A stretch of 64,000 bases of DNA from Pseudomonas xantholysinigenes (GCF_014268885.2 NZ_CP077095.1:456001-520000); one strand, 5' to 3'. Positions 27,703 to 41,061 are shown, numbered from the stretch's first letter. The notes: a model not told the origin generated them from the letters alone. Program-made: numbers and translations.

Positions 27703-28688
27703 GGTCGGTTCTCGGCCATCTGGTAGGCGGTTTCCAGGGCGACGCGCAGGCTGCCGGTATCGACCTTGCCGCTGCCGGCCAGGTCCAGGGCGGTGCCATG
27801 GTCGACCGAGGTGCGGATGATCGGCAGGCCCAGCGTCACGTTGACCGCGGCGCCGAAGCCCTTGTACTTGAGCACGGGCAGGCCTTGGTCGTGGTACATC
27901 GCCAGCACCGCGTCGCAGTGCTCCAGATATTTGGGGGTAAACAGGGTATCGGCTGGCAACGGACCGCGCAGGTCCATGCCTTCGGCGCGCAGGCGCGCCA
28001 GAGTGGGCTCGATGATGTCGATTTCTTCGCGGCCCAGGTGGCCGCCTTCTCCGGCATGCGGGTTGAGGCCGCAGACCAGGATGCGTGGGGCGCTGATGCC
28101 GAACTTGTCGCGCATGTCCGCATGCAGGATGCGGGTCACGCGCTCCAGGCGTTCGCCAGTGATGGCATCGGCAATGTCGCGCAGGGGCAGGTGGGTAGTC
28201 ACCAGGGCCACGCGCAGGCCTCGGGTCGCCAGCATCATGACCACTTGCGTGGTGTGTGTCAGCTCGGCGAGGAATTCGGTGTGGCCGGAGAAGGCGATAC
28301 CGCTTTCGTTGATCACGCCCTTGTGCACCGGGGCGGTGATCATGCCGGCGAAATCACCGGCAAGGCAGCCTTGGCCTGCGCGGGTGAGCGTTTCCAGGAC
28401 GAATGCGGCGTTGGCCTTGTCCAACTGCCCGGCTGCCACCGGCGCGGCCAGGGGCGTGTCCCAGACATACAGGCTGCCGGCGGCGGCGGGCTGGTCGGGG
28501 AAGTGGCCTGGGCTGACCGGCAGCAGGGTAACGGCCAGCCCCAGCTGCGCGGCCCGCTCGGCGAGCAGGTCACGGCTGGTGATGGCGATCAGGGGGTGGG
28601 GCTGGGTCTCGGCGGCGAGCAGCAGGCACAGGTCGGGGCCTATGCCGGCCGGCTCGCCGGGCGTGACGGCGAAACGCAGGGGTTTCAC
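27699..28688 (-). CDS. pdxA: 4-hydroxythreonine-4-phosphate dehydrogenase
   Basis: A 329-aa enzyme of pyridoxal phosphate synthesis (DXP-dependent route). It shows the PdxA landmarks [11 protein letters not shown] at residues 9-19, HTEFLAELT with a metal-ligand His, [14 protein letters not shown] and [17 protein letters not shown]. It oxidises 4-phosphohydroxy-L-threonine. It overlaps both neighbours (surA and rsmA) by 4 nt, a tight operon. Confidence 0.98.
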   Translation of the reverse strand: MKPLRFAVTPGEPAGIGPDLCLLLAAETQPHPLIAITSRDLLAERAAQLGLAVTLLPVSPGHFPDQPAAAGSLYVWDTPLAAPVAAGQLDKANAAFVLETLTRAGQGCLAGDFAGMITAPVHKGVINESGIAFSGHTEFLAELTHTTQVVMMLATRGLRVALVTTHLPLRDIADAITGERLERVTRILHADMRDKFGISAPRILVCGLNPHAGEGGHLGREEIDIIEPTLARLRAEGMDLRGPLPADTLFTPKYLEHCDAVLAMYHDQGLPVLKYKGFGAAVNVTLGLPIIRTSVDHGTALDLAGSGKVDTGSLRVALETAYQMAENRP

Positions 28689-30004
28689 TGGGCGGCCTGG
28701 TCGGCGCCAGGCAGCTTGATCTCGACGTAGGCTTCGTCACGGATCTGGCGCAGCCAGGTCTGCAGCTCTTCGTCGTACTTGCGGTTGCGCAGCACGTTCA
28801 TTGCCTGCTGTTCGCGGGCCTTGTCGGTGCTGTCGGTGGCGCGGCGGCCCAGCACTTCCAGCACGTGCCAGCCGTACTGGGTACGGAACGGACGGGTCAC
28901 TTCGCCTTGCTGGGCGTTGGCCATCTGCTCGCGGAACTCAGGCACCAGGCTGTTCGGGTCGACCCAGTTGAGGTCGCCGCCGTTGAGCGCCGAACCTGGA
29001 TCTTCCGAGAAGCTCTTCGCCAGTTCGCCGAAGTCTTCGCCGCTCTTGATGCGGTCGTAGAGGCGCTCGGCCAGTTGCTCGGTGGCGGCGTCGCTGCGGA
29101 TTTCGCTTGGTTTGATCAGGATATGGCGTACATGCACCTCGTCGCGCAGCACGCTCTCGCTGCCACCGCGCTTCTCCTCGAGCTTGAGGATGATGAAGCC
29201 GTTGGGGATGCGGATTGGCTGGGTGATATCGCCCACGGCCATGCTGCCGAGCATCTTGGCGAAATCAGGTGGCAGTTGACCGGCATTACGCCAGCCCATC
29301 TCGCCGCCTTCCAGGGCGTTCTCGCTGCGCGAGCGGGCGATGGCCATCTGGCCGAAGTCCGCGCCTTGCTTGAGCTGCTGGTAGACATCGCCGACCTGGC
29401 GCGCGGCGGCCTGGATAGCCTCCGAGTTGGCGCCTTCCGGGGTGGGGATGAGGATGTTGGCCAGACGGTACTCTTCCGACATCTGCATCTTGCCCATGTC
29501 CGAGTTGAGGTAGTTCTTCACTTCCTGCTCGGATACCTGGATGCGCTCGGCCACGCGGCGCTGGCGCACGCGGCTGATGATCATCTCGCGCTTGATCTGC
29601 TCGCGGGCGTCGTCGTACGACAGGCCATCGTGGGCCAGCGCCGCGCGGAACTGCTCCGGCGACATGCCATTGCGCTGGGCGATGGTGCCGACTGCCTGGT
29701 TGAGATCCTCGTCGGTGATGCGGATGCCCGAGCGTTCGCCGATCTGCAGTTGCAGGTTCTCGACGATCAGGCGCTCCAGCACCTGCTGCTCCAGCGCGCC
29801 GGCCGGCGGCACGCCACCGCCACGCTTGGCGATGGTCTGCTGCACTTCGCGCACGCGCTGGTCGAGCTGGCTCTGCATGACCACGTCGTTGTCGACGATG
29901 GCCACCACGCGGTCAAGGGGTTGCGGGGCGGCATGCGCCGCGCCGCTCAGCAATACGGCGCCCAGCATCAGCGGGCGCAGACGATCAATAAGCTTGGTCT
30001 TCAC
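28685..30004 (-). CDS. surA: Periplasmic chaperone/peptidyl-prolyl isomerase SurA
   Basis: A 439-aa protein with a signal peptide ([17 protein letters not shown], cleavage near residue 25), an N-terminal chaperone module and two parvulin domains (about 175-275, after [18 protein letters not shown], and about 285-385, starting [13 protein letters not shown]). SurA escorts outer-membrane beta-barrels, LptD among them, to the BAM complex. It follows lptD with a 20-nt overlap, a conserved pairing of client and chaperone. Confidence 0.97.
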   Translation of the reverse strand: MKTKLIDRLRPLMLGAVLLSGAAHAAPQPLDRVVAIVDNDVVMQSQLDQRVREVQQTIAKRGGGVPPAGALEQQVLERLIVENLQLQIGERSGIRITDEDLNQAVGTIAQRNGMSPEQFRAALAHDGLSYDDAREQIKREMIISRVRQRRVAERIQVSEQEVKNYLNSDMGKMQMSEEYRLANILIPTPEGANSEAIQAAARQVGDVYQQLKQGADFGQMAIARSRSENALEGGEMGWRNAGQLPPDFAKMLGSMAVGDITQPIRIPNGFIILKLEEKRGGSESVLRDEVHVRHILIKPSEIRSDAATEQLAERLYDRIKSGEDFGELAKSFSEDPGSALNGGDLNWVDPNSLVPEFREQMANAQQGEVTRPFRTQYGWHVLEVLGRRATDSTDKAREQQAMNVLRNRKYDEELQTWLRQIRDEAYVEIKLPGADQAAQ

Positions 30005-32792
30005 GTGTACGGTAACCTTGAATGCCTTTGTCCAGGAACGACTCGACCTTGTTGCCCATTACACCACCCAGGCCTTTCAGGACGATCTGCAGGAAGACGC
30101 CGTGGTCGCCCTTCTCGTTCTGTGGGGTGGCCTGGCTGAAGTCGTCGTAGTCCATCCAGTAGCGGTTGATCAGGCGCAGCTTCCAGCAGCAGTTGTCATA
30201 CTCGAAACCGCCCATTGCCTCGAGGGTGCGGTTGCGGTTGTAGTCGTGCTGCCAGCGGGCGATGACGCTCCATTGCGGCACGATCGGCCAGATGACCGAG
30301 AAATCGTGCTGCTGGATCTTGTAGTAGTCCTTGATGTAGTTCGGGCTACCAGGGGTGCCATAGTCGCCACCGCCGACTTTCCAGGTACCGGTCTGGGTGT
30401 CGTAGGTGATCAGGTCGTTGCGGTAGCGATAACCGAGGTTGACGATCTTGTTCGGATTGTCTTCAGGCTGGTAGTGGAACATTGCGCTGCCCGAACGGGT
30501 GCTGCGGCTGTCCGGATCCCAGTTGAAGTCCGAGTTGAAGCGCCAGTCGCGGTTGAAGGCGTATTCGTATTCCAGGGCGTACGGCGAGACATCCGCCTGG
30601 GTGTCCTTGCGGGTGCGGTAGTCGATACCCGGCAGCTGGACCTTGCGGTCCTTGAAGTAGTACGCCTGGCCAATGCTGAAGCGTTGGCGCTGGAAGCCGT
30701 TGTCCTCGATCCAGCGGTTGGTCACGCCGAGCGACAGCTTGTTCTCGTCGCCGATCCGGTCGATGCCGCTGAAGCGGTTGTCGCGGAACAGCGAGGAATA
30801 GTTGAAGGTGCTTTCCGAGGTGTCGAACAGCGGAATGTCCTTCTGGTCCTTGTACGGGACATAGAGGTAGAACAGGCGCGGCTCGAGGGTCTGGCGGTAG
30901 TTGGTACCGAACAGCTGGGTATTGCGGTCGAAGTACAGGCCGCTGTCGACGCTGAAGATTGGGATGTCGCGGCTTTGCGAACTGCTGTAGCTACCGTAAC
31001 CAGGACGCTGCGACTGGAGGGCGGCCTGGGCCTTGCCCTGGCTGTCGAGGTCGAGGTCATAGTTGGTGTAGACATACTTCAGCTTCGGCATGATGTAGCC
31101 GTAGCTGGCTAGCATAGGCAAACTGATTGCCGGCGCCGCGTTCAGGCGGGTGCCGTTGGCGCGGGCGATACCGGAAACGTTCTCGTCCAGGCGACGACCG
31201 GGCAGGCCTGCGGTGATATCCGGGAGGCCGTCCTTGTCCCTGACGAAGTCGTTCTTCAGGTCACGATCGAAGCGCACGGCCTCGGTTTCGTAAGACAGGT
31301 CGAAGCCGCCGGGGTGGAACGGCAGCATGCCGGCCAGCGTAATCTGCGGCAACCGGTCATACGGCGTGATCTGCGAAATGGTCGCCATCTCGTAGGCGTG
31401 CAGATTCAACCGCGCGGTGTAGCTGTCGCCGCGGTAGGTGAGCGCGCCCTGCTGGTTGATGACGTCACGGCTTTCGACACCGATCTGGTCCGACTCCAGG
31501 TCCTGGAAGTAGAACGGGTCGCTGATGTCGGTGTAGTCCACCTCGGTCATCAGGCGCTCGTCCAGGCCGCCCTTGTGCTGCCAGTTGACCATCCAGCGTT
31601 CTTTCTTGTAGTCCGTCTGCAGCTTGCGGTCGTCGTCCTGGTCGCTCAGGTAGGAACCGCCGAACTGGCCTTCGCTGGACTTGGTCAGGTAGCGGAACTC
31701 GCCTTCCATGAGCATGCCGCGCTTGGCCATGTAGCGCGGGTACAAGGTGGCGTCGTAGTTCGGCGCCAGGTTGAAGTAGTACGGCGTGACCAGCATGAAG
31801 CCGGTATCGCTGCTGGTGCCGAACGAAGGCGGCAGGAAGCCGGACTGGCGACGGTCGTCGATCGGGAAGTAGATGTACGGGGTGTACAGGACCGGGAAGT
31901 CCTTGACCCGCAGGGTGACGTTGGTCGCGGTACCGAAGCCGGTGGCCGGGTTCAGGGTGATGTTGTTGCCCTTGAGCTGCCACGCGTTGCTGCCCGGCTC
32001 ACAGGTGGTATAGGTACCGTCCTTGAGGCGGATGATGGCGTTCTCGGCACGCTTGGCGTACAGCGCGTTACCGCGGATGTGCGACTTGTGCATCACGTAT
32101 TCGGCGTTGTCGACCCGGGCTTCGCCGGTGTCGAGCTGGATCTGCGCCTCGTCGCCAACCACCAGGCTGCCGTTGTCGCGGATCCTGACGTTGCCCTTGA
32201 GCTCGCCACGGTTCTCGGCCTGGTACAGGTTGGCCTCGTCGGCCTCGGCCTGCATGCTGCCCTGGCGCATGACCACGTCACCGGCGAGGGTAGCGATCTG
32301 CTGCTCCTGCTGGTACTTGGAGACCTTGGCGTTGATGTAGGTCGGCGACTCGTCCTTGGGCGTGGAGTCGTTCATGCCCGGGCGGGTCGGCTCGATATAG
32401 GCGCCACCGCAGTACGGGCCGGTCTCGGCCAGCTGTGCGGCGGTGAGCTTGTCGCGCGGGACCCAGTCCAGGTGGCTGTAATCCTCGCTGCGCGACTTCA
32501 GGCCGCGGCCTTTGGCCTCGGTGACCAGCATCGGCTTGTCGGCTTCAGCCGCGACCGCCTCGCCCGAGGCGTCGGTGCCCGAGCTGGCAGCGGCGGCGCC
32601 CGGGTGTACCGGGCGCGGAGGCAGGTTGGCTGCGGTCTTGGGCTTGCAGTCCCAACCACCGGAGGCGGACACTTGGCAGTCGAACTGCTCGGCCGCAACC
32701 ACGTACGATGTGGCCAGAGGTTGCATGGCCAGCAGGCCGCCAGTTACCAGCAATGGAAACTTTCTACGAAACGCGGGGGAATTCAATGCCAT
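29985..32792 (-). CDS. lptD: LPS-assembly outer-membrane protein LptD
   Basis: A 935-aa protein: signal peptide ([20 protein letters not shown]), a Pro/Ala-rich spacer after CDCKPK-like cysteines, a periplasmic OstA/jellyroll domain (~150-300, e.g. [20 protein letters not shown]) and a C-terminal 26-strand-type barrel ([20 protein letters not shown] and many aromatic strands), with the paired Cys in [14 protein letters not shown] near the end. With LptE it inserts lipopolysaccharide into the outer leaflet. The start at 32792 ([11 protein letters not shown]) was chosen for the signal peptide; the frame is open 93 nt upstream. First gene of the operon, divergent from amgK. Confidence 0.97.
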   Translation of the reverse strand: MALNSPAFRRKFPLLVTGGLLAMQPLATSYVVAAEQFDCQVSASGGWDCKPKTAANLPPRPVHPGAAAASSGTDASGEAVAAEADKPMLVTEAKGRGLKSRSEDYSHLDWVPRDKLTAAQLAETGPYCGGAYIEPTRPGMNDSTPKDESPTYINAKVSKYQQEQQIATLAGDVVMRQGSMQAEADEANLYQAENRGELKGNVRIRDNGSLVVGDEAQIQLDTGEARVDNAEYVMHKSHIRGNALYAKRAENAIIRLKDGTYTTCEPGSNAWQLKGNNITLNPATGFGTATNVTLRVKDFPVLYTPYIYFPIDDRRQSGFLPPSFGTSSDTGFMLVTPYYFNLAPNYDATLYPRYMAKRGMLMEGEFRYLTKSSEGQFGGSYLSDQDDDRKLQTDYKKERWMVNWQHKGGLDERLMTEVDYTDISDPFYFQDLESDQIGVESRDVINQQGALTYRGDSYTARLNLHAYEMATISQITPYDRLPQITLAGMLPFHPGGFDLSYETEAVRFDRDLKNDFVRDKDGLPDITAGLPGRRLDENVSGIARANGTRLNAAPAISLPMLASYGYIMPKLKYVYTNYDLDLDSQGKAQAALQSQRPGYGSYSSSQSRDIPIFSVDSGLYFDRNTQLFGTNYRQTLEPRLFYLYVPYKDQKDIPLFDTSESTFNYSSLFRDNRFSGIDRIGDENKLSLGVTNRWIEDNGFQRQRFSIGQAYYFKDRKVQLPGIDYRTRKDTQADVSPYALEYEYAFNRDWRFNSDFNWDPDSRSTRSGSAMFHYQPEDNPNKIVNLGYRYRNDLITYDTQTGTWKVGGGDYGTPGSPNYIKDYYKIQQHDFSVIWPIVPQWSVIARWQHDYNRNRTLEAMGGFEYDNCCWKLRLINRYWMDYDDFSQATPQNEKGDHGVFLQIVLKGLGGVMGNKVESFLDKGIQGYRTREDQAY

Positions 32793-32923
32793 CTTATTAG
32801 TCCGGGCTTCCTGCGTGCCATCTGCCCGCGTGTGGGGGCCGCACGCCTCTCGATGGTCTGAAAAAGATGCTGGATAATAAAGCATGACCCGCTTGACGGC
32901 TAGGGCCGTCGGAGACCCTTGTA

Positions 32924-34611
<1,688 letters not shown>

Positions 34612-34612
34612 C

Positions 34613-35377
34613 ATGTGGTGGCCGAGCACAGTGATCGGTGCCGGCGCCGGTTTCGCCGTGGCCAGCATTCCTGGGGCATTGCTCGGGGCGTTGCTGGGCC
34701 AGGCCATGGATCGGCGCCTGCGCCTGCAGGGATGGGACGATGTGCGCGAGCGCTTGGGTGGGCGCGCGGCGCTGCGTGATGACGAGCTGTTGTTCGTGTT
34801 GCTCGGGCGGCTGGCCAAGAGCGATGGCCGGGTGGCCGAGGGGCATATCCAGCAGGCGCGCCAGGAAATGACCCGCCTGGCCCTCAGCGAGCCGGCGCGG
34901 TTGCGGGCGATTGCCGCGTTCAACCGTGGCAAGGCCGGCAAGGATCGACTGGGGCAGCACCTGCGCCGGATCAAGCAACAGCCGCATGCCGCCGAGGGCA
35001 CCTTGCGCGCCTGCTGGCGCATGGTCTGGGCCGATGGCAAGGCTGGGCGCCAGGAGCGCGACCTGTTGCTGGGCTGGGGCCAGCAGTTGGGGCTGAGCCG
35101 CCAGCAGGTGCAGGCGCTGGCGTTGGAATACGAGCCACGCCGGTCGGCGCTCGACGGTGGCGTGATGACCTACGCGGCGGCGCTGCGCTTGTTGGGAGTC
35201 GAGCCGGATACCGAGGCGGACCAGGTCAAGCAGGCCTATCGGCGCCTGCTCAGCCGGCATCACCCGGACAAACTGGTGGGCAGCGGCGCCAGCGAGGCGA
35301 GGGTGCGTGAGGCGACCGAACTCACCCGTGAGCTGCACCAGGCCTTTGCCCTGATCCGCAAAAGGCGCGGGCTTTGA
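34613..35377 (+). CDS. djlA: DjlA-like co-chaperone (TerB plus J domain)
   Basis: A 254-aa protein: N-terminal hydrophobic, glycine-rich anchor (VIGAGAGFAVASIPGALLGA, ~7-26), a central TerB-like domain (~45-165: DELLFVLLGRLAKSDGRVAE and TLRACWRMVWADGKAGRQER) and a C-terminal J domain (~185-250) with the HPD motif in SRHHPDKLVG. This is the DjlA layout: a membrane-anchored DnaK partner. The start at 34613 is one base after the murU stop; an in-frame ATG at 34553 lies inside murU and would disrupt the anchor. Likely co-transcribed with amgK-murU. Confidence 0.9.
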   Translation: MWWPSTVIGAGAGFAVASIPGALLGALLGQAMDRRLRLQGWDDVRERLGGRAALRDDELLFVLLGRLAKSDGRVAEGHIQQARQEMTRLALSEPARLRAIAAFNRGKAGKDRLGQHLRRIKQQPHAAEGTLRACWRMVWADGKAGRQERDLLLGWGQQLGLSRQQVQALALEYEPRRSALDGGVMTYAAALRLLGVEPDTEADQVKQAYRRLLSRHHPDKLVGSGASEARVREATELTRELHQAFALIRKRRGL

Positions 35378-35426
35378 GCTGATCGCGGCGCCGAATCGCA
35401 GGAGGTCGCCCTGGGGGCTGTCATCC

Positions 35427-35452
35427 CTGTGGGAGCGGGCTTGCCCGCGAAG
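35427..35452 (+). repeat. Single REP element
   Basis: CTGTGGGAGCGGGCTTGCCCGCGAA, one unpaired copy between djlA and the convergent DUF3530 gene. Confidence 0.8.
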
Positions 35453-35476
35453 CTGGCGCCTATGGTTTGTGCTGTG

Positions 35477-36481
35477 TCACTCGTCCTTGGGCGTCAGCCA
35501 ACCGCGTACCCGGCGCAGCAACTGCTCCTGCTCCGCCGCCTTGTTGCCCGGCATGGCAATCAACGCCAGCTGCCGGTACTGGCTGTCCTTCTGCCGCTTG
35601 CTGGCCTGCAGGCGTTGCTCGGCGGCCAGGCGGTCCGGGGTGCGGGTGGCGTAGTAGAAGTCGGCGGTCGGCACTTTCAAGGTCGGCGTCAGGCTGAGCA
35701 GGTCGTGCTCCACCCGTGCCGGGGTCTGGGCGGCGACCATCACCAGTTTCTGTACCTGGGGCGGTTGTTTCTCGCTGAGGTAGCGCGCGGCCCAATAGGC
35801 GCCGCTGCCGTTGCCGAGCATGACGATGCTGCGCGCCTTCTGCTGCTGGGCATAGGCCACGGCGGCGTCGAGGCGGGCGAAGATACGCTCGGCATCTTCC
35901 TCGCGGGTGTGCTCGTCGGCCTCGACCGCGTCGGTGCTGTCGGCGGCATCCGCCTCGGGCGCGGTGGCCTGGGCGACGTTGGCGTTGGCATCGGCCGGGG
36001 TGTCCTTGGCCGGGGCGGACTCACCCTGGTCCTTTGCCGCGGCGGGCGCGGGTTTGTCCGCCGCCCGAGCCTGCGGTCGTTCGGCCAGCAGATCGGGCAT
36101 GCTCAGGCTCAGGGTGCTCCAGCCGACATCGGGAAAGCCGCGACGCAGCGGGCCCACGGTGGTGGGCCAGTCGGCATTCTCACCGGCGCCCGGGACGATG
36201 ATCACCGCGCCCTTGGGGTCACTGTCGTTGGCGGGCTTCCACAGCGCCAGGAAGTTTTCGCCATTGGCCTGCAGCGTCTGTTGCTCGGCCTTGGGCACCT
36301 GGCGTTCGAGGGCCAGGGCATCGTCCTGGCTGCGCTCGAGCAGCGGCGCGCGCGGCGTGGGGGCGGGGGTGGCCGCTTCGGTGGCGGTTGGCGCGGGCTC
36401 GGCATCGGCGGCCTGAGCGCCGAGCGGCAGGGCTGCGGCCAGGCAGCACATTGCCAGCGTCGTGCGATAAAGTGTGAACAT
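35477..36481 (-). CDS. DUF3530 family protein (exported alpha/beta-hydrolase-like)
   Basis: A 334-aa protein with a cleavable signal peptide (TTLAMCCLAAALPLGAQA, cut near residue 24) and a G-N-G-S-G nucleophile-elbow-like turn in IVMLGNGSGAYWA. The serine and general layout suggest an alpha/beta hydrolase fold, but catalytic function is unproven. A long low-complexity insert rich in Ala, Pro, Asp and Glu (about residues 145-195) splits the fold and looks like a disordered linker. It is divergent from the sensor kinase. The family is common in pseudomonads; role unknown. Confidence 0.82.
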   Translation of the reverse strand: MFTLYRTTLAMCCLAAALPLGAQAADAEPAPTATEAATPAPTPRAPLLERSQDDALALERQVPKAEQQTLQANGENFLALWKPANDSDPKGAVIIVPGAGENADWPTTVGPLRRGFPDVGWSTLSLSMPDLLAERPQARAADKPAPAAAKDQGESAPAKDTPADANANVAQATAPEADAADSTDAVEADEHTREEDAERIFARLDAAVAYAQQQKARSIVMLGNGSGAYWAARYLSEKQPPQVQKLVMVAAQTPARVEHDLLSLTPTLKVPTADFYYATRTPDRLAAEQRLQASKRQKDSQYRQLALIAMPGNKAAEQEQLLRRVRGWLTPKDE

Positions 36482-36576
36482 CGATCAATCCAAGGCCAGA
36501 ATCATACCGGCAGCCTAATGGTATTTGCCCGCGACGGCCACGCCAGGCGGCCATCATTGCCAAGACGAGCGTAGAG

Positions 36577-38964
36577 ATGAAGCGAGTGCGTTGCCTGTGG
36601 GTTATCGGCTGGTTGTGTCTGCCCTTGATCGCCTTGGCGCGGCCTGAGCCGTCGCCCGCGCTGGTGCTGGAGCCGGCGCAGCAGCAATGGCTGGATGAAC
36701 ACCGCGAAATGCGGGTCGGCCTGGTGCTGCAGGCACCTTATGCACAGTTCGATCGCCGCTTGCAGCAGTTCTACGGGGCCAACGTGGAGCTGGTCGGCGC
36801 CATTGCCCAGGCGTTGCAGCTCGATCTGACCTGGCGCGGCTTCCCTGACCAGGCCGCCCTGGAGCATGCCTTGCAGGCCGGAGAGATCGATTTCGCCCCC
36901 GGGCTGACACAGACCCCGGCCAGCCTGCGCCTATGGCTGTTCAGCGATCCGTACATGCGGATTCCGCAGTTGGTGGTGGGTGCGCGCAGCGGTGCCGTGG
37001 CGGTAGAGCTGGAGAAACTCGCGGCCAGCGAACGGGTGGCGGTGCGCATGCCCGGGCCCCTGGCGGATTACTTGCGCGGCAACTATGCCAACCTCAACTT
37101 GCAAGGCGTGCCCAACGAGCGTGAGGCATTGCAGCTGGTGCTGGGTGGCCAGGCCAGCTTCGCCGTGCTGGACGAGGCGCAGCTCAGCCGGTTGTCCCGC
37201 GAAAGCGAGTTTGCCGATCTGGCGGTGGTGGGCGACATCGGTTTGCCGCAGCTGTTGCGGGTCGGCTCGCGGCGCGACTGGCCGATGCTGGCCGAGGTGC
37301 TCGAACGTGCCCTGCAAGCCATGCCGGCCAAGACCCTTGAGCAGTTGCACCAGCGCTGGCTGCAGCCCAAATACCCGCGCTTTTCGGAGTCGGCGGGTTT
37401 CTGGCAGAACCTGGCCTTGCTGTTTGGCCTGCTGCTGCTGTGTGCCCTGGCCACCCTGGTGTGGCAACGCCGGCAACAGCGCGCCCTGGAGCGGGCCTTG
37501 CTGGCCGCGCGGGAAAGCCTGGTGGCACGCCAGGTGCGTGAGGAAGCCCTGCGCCTGAGCCAGTTCTCCCTCGACCAGAGCACGCTGGGCATCCTCTGGG
37601 TCAACTGGGACAGCCATGTGCGCTACGCCAACCATGCCGTCGAGGGCATGCTCGGTTTTGCCGAGGGGGCGTTGCTGGAGCGACCGCTGGCGGATATCGA
37701 ACCCAACCTGAGCATGGACCGCTGGCTGGAGCTGTGGCGGCGGGCGCGGGCCGGGGAGGGCGGCGACCAGCAGTTCGAGACCCAGTGCCGGCGCGCCGAT
37801 GGCAGCGCGTTGCCGGTGGAGCTGTCGTTGTCGTTCCTGCGTTTTCGTGATGCCGAGTACCTGGTGGTGTTCGTCGCCGACATCACCGAGCGGCGTCGCG
37901 CGTTGGCGGCGTTGCGCGAGAGCGAGGCGCGGCTCAAGGGCATCGCCGGCAATGTGCCGGGCCTGGTGTTTCGCCTGGAGCGCGACCCGGCCGAAGGCGA
38001 TCCGGAGTTCCCCTATATCAGTGAGGGCAGCACGGCGTTGGTCGGCTACACCCCCGCCGAGATCCAGCACCCGGACATGGGCCTGCGCAACCTGGTCCAC
38101 CCCGAGGATCGCGCCGACTACCACCGGGTCCAGGACCTGGCCCTGGCCGGCGACCGCGACTGGTCCTGGCAGGGCCGCATCCTGACCCGCGATGGTATCG
38201 GGCGTTGGGCCGACATCAAGGCCACCACCCGCCGCCTGGCCGATGGGCGCATGGTCTGGGACGGCGTGGTCTGGGACATCACCCAGGGCAAGCAGGCCGA
38301 GTTGGCCCTGGCCGCGTCGCAGGAGCAACTGCGCGAGTTGTCGGCGCACCTGGAGAGCGTGCGCGAGGAAGAAAAAGCCCGTATCGCCCGGGAAGTGCAT
38401 GACGAGCTCGGGCAGATGCTGACGGTGCTCAAGCTGGAGGTGTCGATGTGCGAGCTGGCCTACGCCGAGCTGGATCCAGGGCTCAATGAGCGCCTGGCCA
38501 GCATGAAGCGCCTGATCGCCCAGCTGTTCCAACTGGTGCGCGATGTCGCCACCGCCCTGCGCCCGCCGATTCTCGACGCCGGCATCGCTTCGGCGATCGA
38601 ATGGCAGGGCCGGCGTTTCGAGGCGCGCACGCAGATCCCTTGCTTGGTGCAGGTGCCGGACAACCTGCCATCCTTGAGCGATGCCAAGGCCACTGGCCTG
38701 TTCCGCATCCTCCAGGAGGCGCTGACCAACGTCATGCGCCATGCCAAGGCGCATACCGTGCAGATCATCCTGGAGCACGAACAGCAGATGTTGCGCATGA
38801 CGGTCATCGACGACGGCGCCGGTTTCGCCGTCGATGCGGCGCGGCCCACTTCGTTCGGGCTGGTCGGGGTGCGCGAGCGGGTACTGATGCTCGGGGGCAG
38901 CATGAGCCTCGACAGCGAGCCGGGCGAAGGCACCAGCCTGAGCGTGGCGATTCCTTTGCAATAG
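36577..38964 (+). CDS. Sensor histidine kinase with periplasmic binding-protein domain
   Basis: A 795-aa membrane kinase. Signal/anchor (LWVIGWLCLPLIALA), a periplasmic SBP_bac_3-like domain (~40-265), a transmembrane helix (~274-297), two PAS domains (~325-440 and ~445-575) and a HisKA_3 dimerisation domain with the phospho-His near residue 608 in ARIAREVHDELGQ. A HATPase_c follows (~690-795, with GLVGVRERVLMLGG). This is a NarL-type (HPK7) kinase. The response-regulator gene follows 11 nt later. The binding-protein fold implies sensing of a small periplasmic ligand, perhaps an amino acid or polyamine; the adjacent importer suggests the latter, by inference only. Confidence 0.92.
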   Translation: MKRVRCLWVIGWLCLPLIALARPEPSPALVLEPAQQQWLDEHREMRVGLVLQAPYAQFDRRLQQFYGANVELVGAIAQALQLDLTWRGFPDQAALEHALQAGEIDFAPGLTQTPASLRLWLFSDPYMRIPQLVVGARSGAVAVELEKLAASERVAVRMPGPLADYLRGNYANLNLQGVPNEREALQLVLGGQASFAVLDEAQLSRLSRESEFADLAVVGDIGLPQLLRVGSRRDWPMLAEVLERALQAMPAKTLEQLHQRWLQPKYPRFSESAGFWQNLALLFGLLLLCALATLVWQRRQQRALERALLAARESLVARQVREEALRLSQFSLDQSTLGILWVNWDSHVRYANHAVEGMLGFAEGALLERPLADIEPNLSMDRWLELWRRARAGEGGDQQFETQCRRADGSALPVELSLSFLRFRDAEYLVVFVADITERRRALAALRESEARLKGIAGNVPGLVFRLERDPAEGDPEFPYISEGSTALVGYTPAEIQHPDMGLRNLVHPEDRADYHRVQDLALAGDRDWSWQGRILTRDGIGRWADIKATTRRLADGRMVWDGVVWDITQGKQAELALAASQEQLRELSAHLESVREEEKARIAREVHDELGQMLTVLKLEVSMCELAYAELDPGLNERLASMKRLIAQLFQLVRDVATALRPPILDAGIASAIEWQGRRFEARTQIPCLVQVPDNLPSLSDAKATGLFRILQEALTNVMRHAKAHTVQIILEHEQQMLRMTVIDDGAGFAVDAARPTSFGLVGVRERVLMLGGSMSLDSEPGEGTSLSVAIPLQ

Positions 38965-38975
38965 GAGGCAAGACC

Positions 38976-39605
38976 GTGATTCGAGTGCTGGTGGCCGAAG
39001 ACCACACCATCGTCCGTGAAGGCATCAAGCAATTGATCGGCCTGGCCAGGGACATGCAGGTGGTGGGCGAGGCGGGCAATGGCGAGCAGGTGCTGGAGAC
39101 CTTGCGTCATACCCCTTGCGAAGTGGTGCTGCTGGATATCTCCATGCCTGGGGTGAGCGGCCTGGAGGCGATCCCGCGGATCCGTGCACTGAACAACCCA
39201 CCAGCGATCCTCATGCTGTCGATGCACGACGAGGCGCAGATGGCCGCCCGCGCGCTGAAGGCCGGCGCCGCGGGGTACGCGACCAAGGACAGCGACCCGG
39301 CGCTGTTGCTCACCGCCATCCGTCGGGTGGCCGGCGGCGGGCGCTACATCGACCCGGCGCTGGCCGACCGCATGGTGTTCGAGGTCGGCCTGACCGAGAC
39401 CCGGCCATTGCACACCTTGCTGTCCGAGCGGGAGTTCTCGGTGTTCGAGCGCCTGGCCCAGGGCGCCAACGTCAACGACATCGCCCAGCAGCTGGCGCTG
39501 TCGAGCAAGACCATCAGCACCCACAAGGCGCGCTTGATGCAGAAGCTCAAGGTCAACTCGTTGGCCGAGCTGGTGAAGTACGCCATGGAGCACAAGCTGG
39601 TGTGA
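38976..39605 (+). CDS. LuxR/NarL-family response regulator, GTG start
   Basis: A 209-aa regulator with a receiver domain (VLVAEDHTIVREGI; phospho-Asp 54 in VVLLDISMPG; Lys in ATKD) and a C-terminal GerE/LuxR HTH (LSEREFSVFERLAQGANVND, then KTISTHKARLMQKL). The start is the GTG at 38976, preceded by AGGAGG at 10 nt; the frame is open far upstream into the kinase gene but out of its frame. It pairs with the upstream kinase. Palindromes upstream of the following transporter operon (39782-39818) are candidate binding sites. Confidence 0.93.
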   Translation: MIRVLVAEDHTIVREGIKQLIGLARDMQVVGEAGNGEQVLETLRHTPCEVVLLDISMPGVSGLEAIPRIRALNNPPAILMLSMHDEAQMAARALKAGAAGYATKDSDPALLLTAIRRVAGGGRYIDPALADRMVFEVGLTETRPLHTLLSEREFSVFERLAQGANVNDIAQQLALSSKTISTHKARLMQKLKVNSLAELVKYAMEHKLV

Positions 39606-39648
39606 GTGTTCTGGTTGCGACAGATAGAGCTGCGGCCTGGCACATATC

Positions 39649-39738
39649 CCTGTGGGAGCGGGTTTACCCGCGAATGGGTCTGGCCTGGTGATCTCGGCGG
39701 CTGCACCGGCCTCTTCGCGGGTAAACCCGCTCCCACAG
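39649..39738. repeat. Inverted pair of REP elements
   Basis: GTGGGAGCGGGTTTACCCGCGAA (from 39653) faces its inverse (39706-39738, CCGGCCTCTTCGCGGGTAAA then CCCGCTCCCACAG), about 30 nt apart. Located just after the response-regulator gene. The 303-nt gap up to the transporter also holds two palindromes (separate entry). Confidence 0.85.
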
Positions 39739-39781
39739 CCTCGGCATGGACCCTGATTGGCATTCCAATCCCGCCATCCTT

Positions 39782-39818
39782 GTAGGGCGATCCCTACGGC
39801 AACTCTTCCATCCGGATG
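39782..39818. promoter_or_regulatory. Two palindromes upstream of the polyamine importer
   Basis: GTAGGG-CGAT-CCCTAC (39782-39797) is a perfect inverted repeat and CATCCGGATG (39809-39818) a perfect palindrome 11 nt further on. They lie 90-127 nt before the ATPase start codon in non-REP sequence, a position where an activator or repressor dimer would bind. The regulator is unknown; the adjacent LuxR-type response regulator is one candidate. Confidence 0.45.
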
Positions 39819-39908
39819 ATGGCATTCTCTCGCCACCCCCGATTTGCCGGGGCTCGCGCCTCTTCTACGCTTGGCCTACGCAGTCATTCCAACAAGAAGG
39901 TGCAGGGC

Positions 39909-41021
<1,113 letters not shown>

Positions 41022-41061
41022 TGGTTTGCTTCACCAACCCTGAACCGTGGAGAGAATAATA

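Noticed and set aside
38601..39605. A longer response regulator starting inside the kinase gene
   Set aside because: The upstream part is a shadow frame of the kinase; the GTG at 38976 has AGGAGG and gives a complete receiver domain.
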